Assembly (NCBI GenBank): GCA_002438305.1
Contig: DJUI01000026.1
Location: 5,125-10,616 of the forward strand
Length of the DNA stretch: 5,492 bases
From: Staphylococcaceae bacterium UBA6286
GTDB taxonomy: Bacteria; Bacillota; Bacilli; Staphylococcales; Staphylococcaceae
Reading direction: 5' to 3'
Shown here: in pieces, positions 5,483-5,492 of the stretch
Layout: the number at the start of each line of letters is the position of its first letter
Numbering within the stretch: position 1 is the stretch's first letter
Position numbers and translations under genes: made by a program
Notes under the pieces: model-generated
The model's database searches: none
What the model saw: the letters and a program-made list of their open reading frames with translations, nothing else
What the model was told of the DNA's origin: nothing

Positions 5483-5492
5483 GATCAAGTGA

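Noticed and set aside
1..5492. Defence system, prophage, insertion sequence or CRISPR array
   Set aside because: No transposase, integrase, nuclease, direct repeat array or terminal inverted repeat was found; all coding space is taken by pilus, mqo and transporter genes.

Overview
The window reads as a piece of a Gram-positive chromosome, most probably a member of the family Staphylococcaceae. The best clue is the malate:quinone oxidoreductase, which from memory closely resembles the staphylococcal Mqo1 type. Strong AGGAGG-type ribosome binding sites, a TTG start, intrinsic terminators and an LPXTG-like sorting signal agree. Base composition is higher than in Staphylococcus aureus: hand-counted 60-base lines give roughly 32-52% GC in the pilin, 45-65% in the second sortase and 47-53% in mqo. 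A relative such as Macrococcus, Jeotgalicoccus or Salinicoccus therefore seems more likely, but the genus cannot be fixed from this window.

Three regions are present, all on the plus strand. Positions 1-2756 hold the end of a sortase-assembled (SpaA-type) pilus operon: the 3' part of a pilin gene, then two tandem class C-like sortases overlapping by ATGA. A terminator-like hairpin lies between pilin and sortases, and a strong terminator closes the operon. Positions 2757-4450 hold a monocistronic mqo unit with its own promoter, a probable catabolite-responsive (cre) operator just downstream of the promoter, and a long hairpin terminator. Positions 4451-5492 hold the transmembrane half of an ABC exporter whose reading frame stops at a TAG where the ATPase domain should begin.

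The first three genes form one functional unit. The pilin is exported, folds with probable internal isopeptide bonds, and is cut at its IPNTG signal by membrane sortases that polymerise it. The two sortases differ: the first has a full class C catalytic core and a modified lid (D-A-Y), while the second lacks a recognisable lid and has a divergent His/Arg neighbourhood. They may divide the labour of polymerisation and minor-subunit attachment. mqo is core respiratory metabolism, unrelated to pili, so the pilus operon appears to sit beside a housekeeping gene.

No RNA gene, CRISPR array, insertion sequence or gene-free stretch over 300 bases was seen. Nothing here proves a new system. The most notable points are a pilus locus in a probable staphylococcal-family genome, the atypical second sortase, the hairpin between pilin and sortases, and the interrupted ABC exporter.
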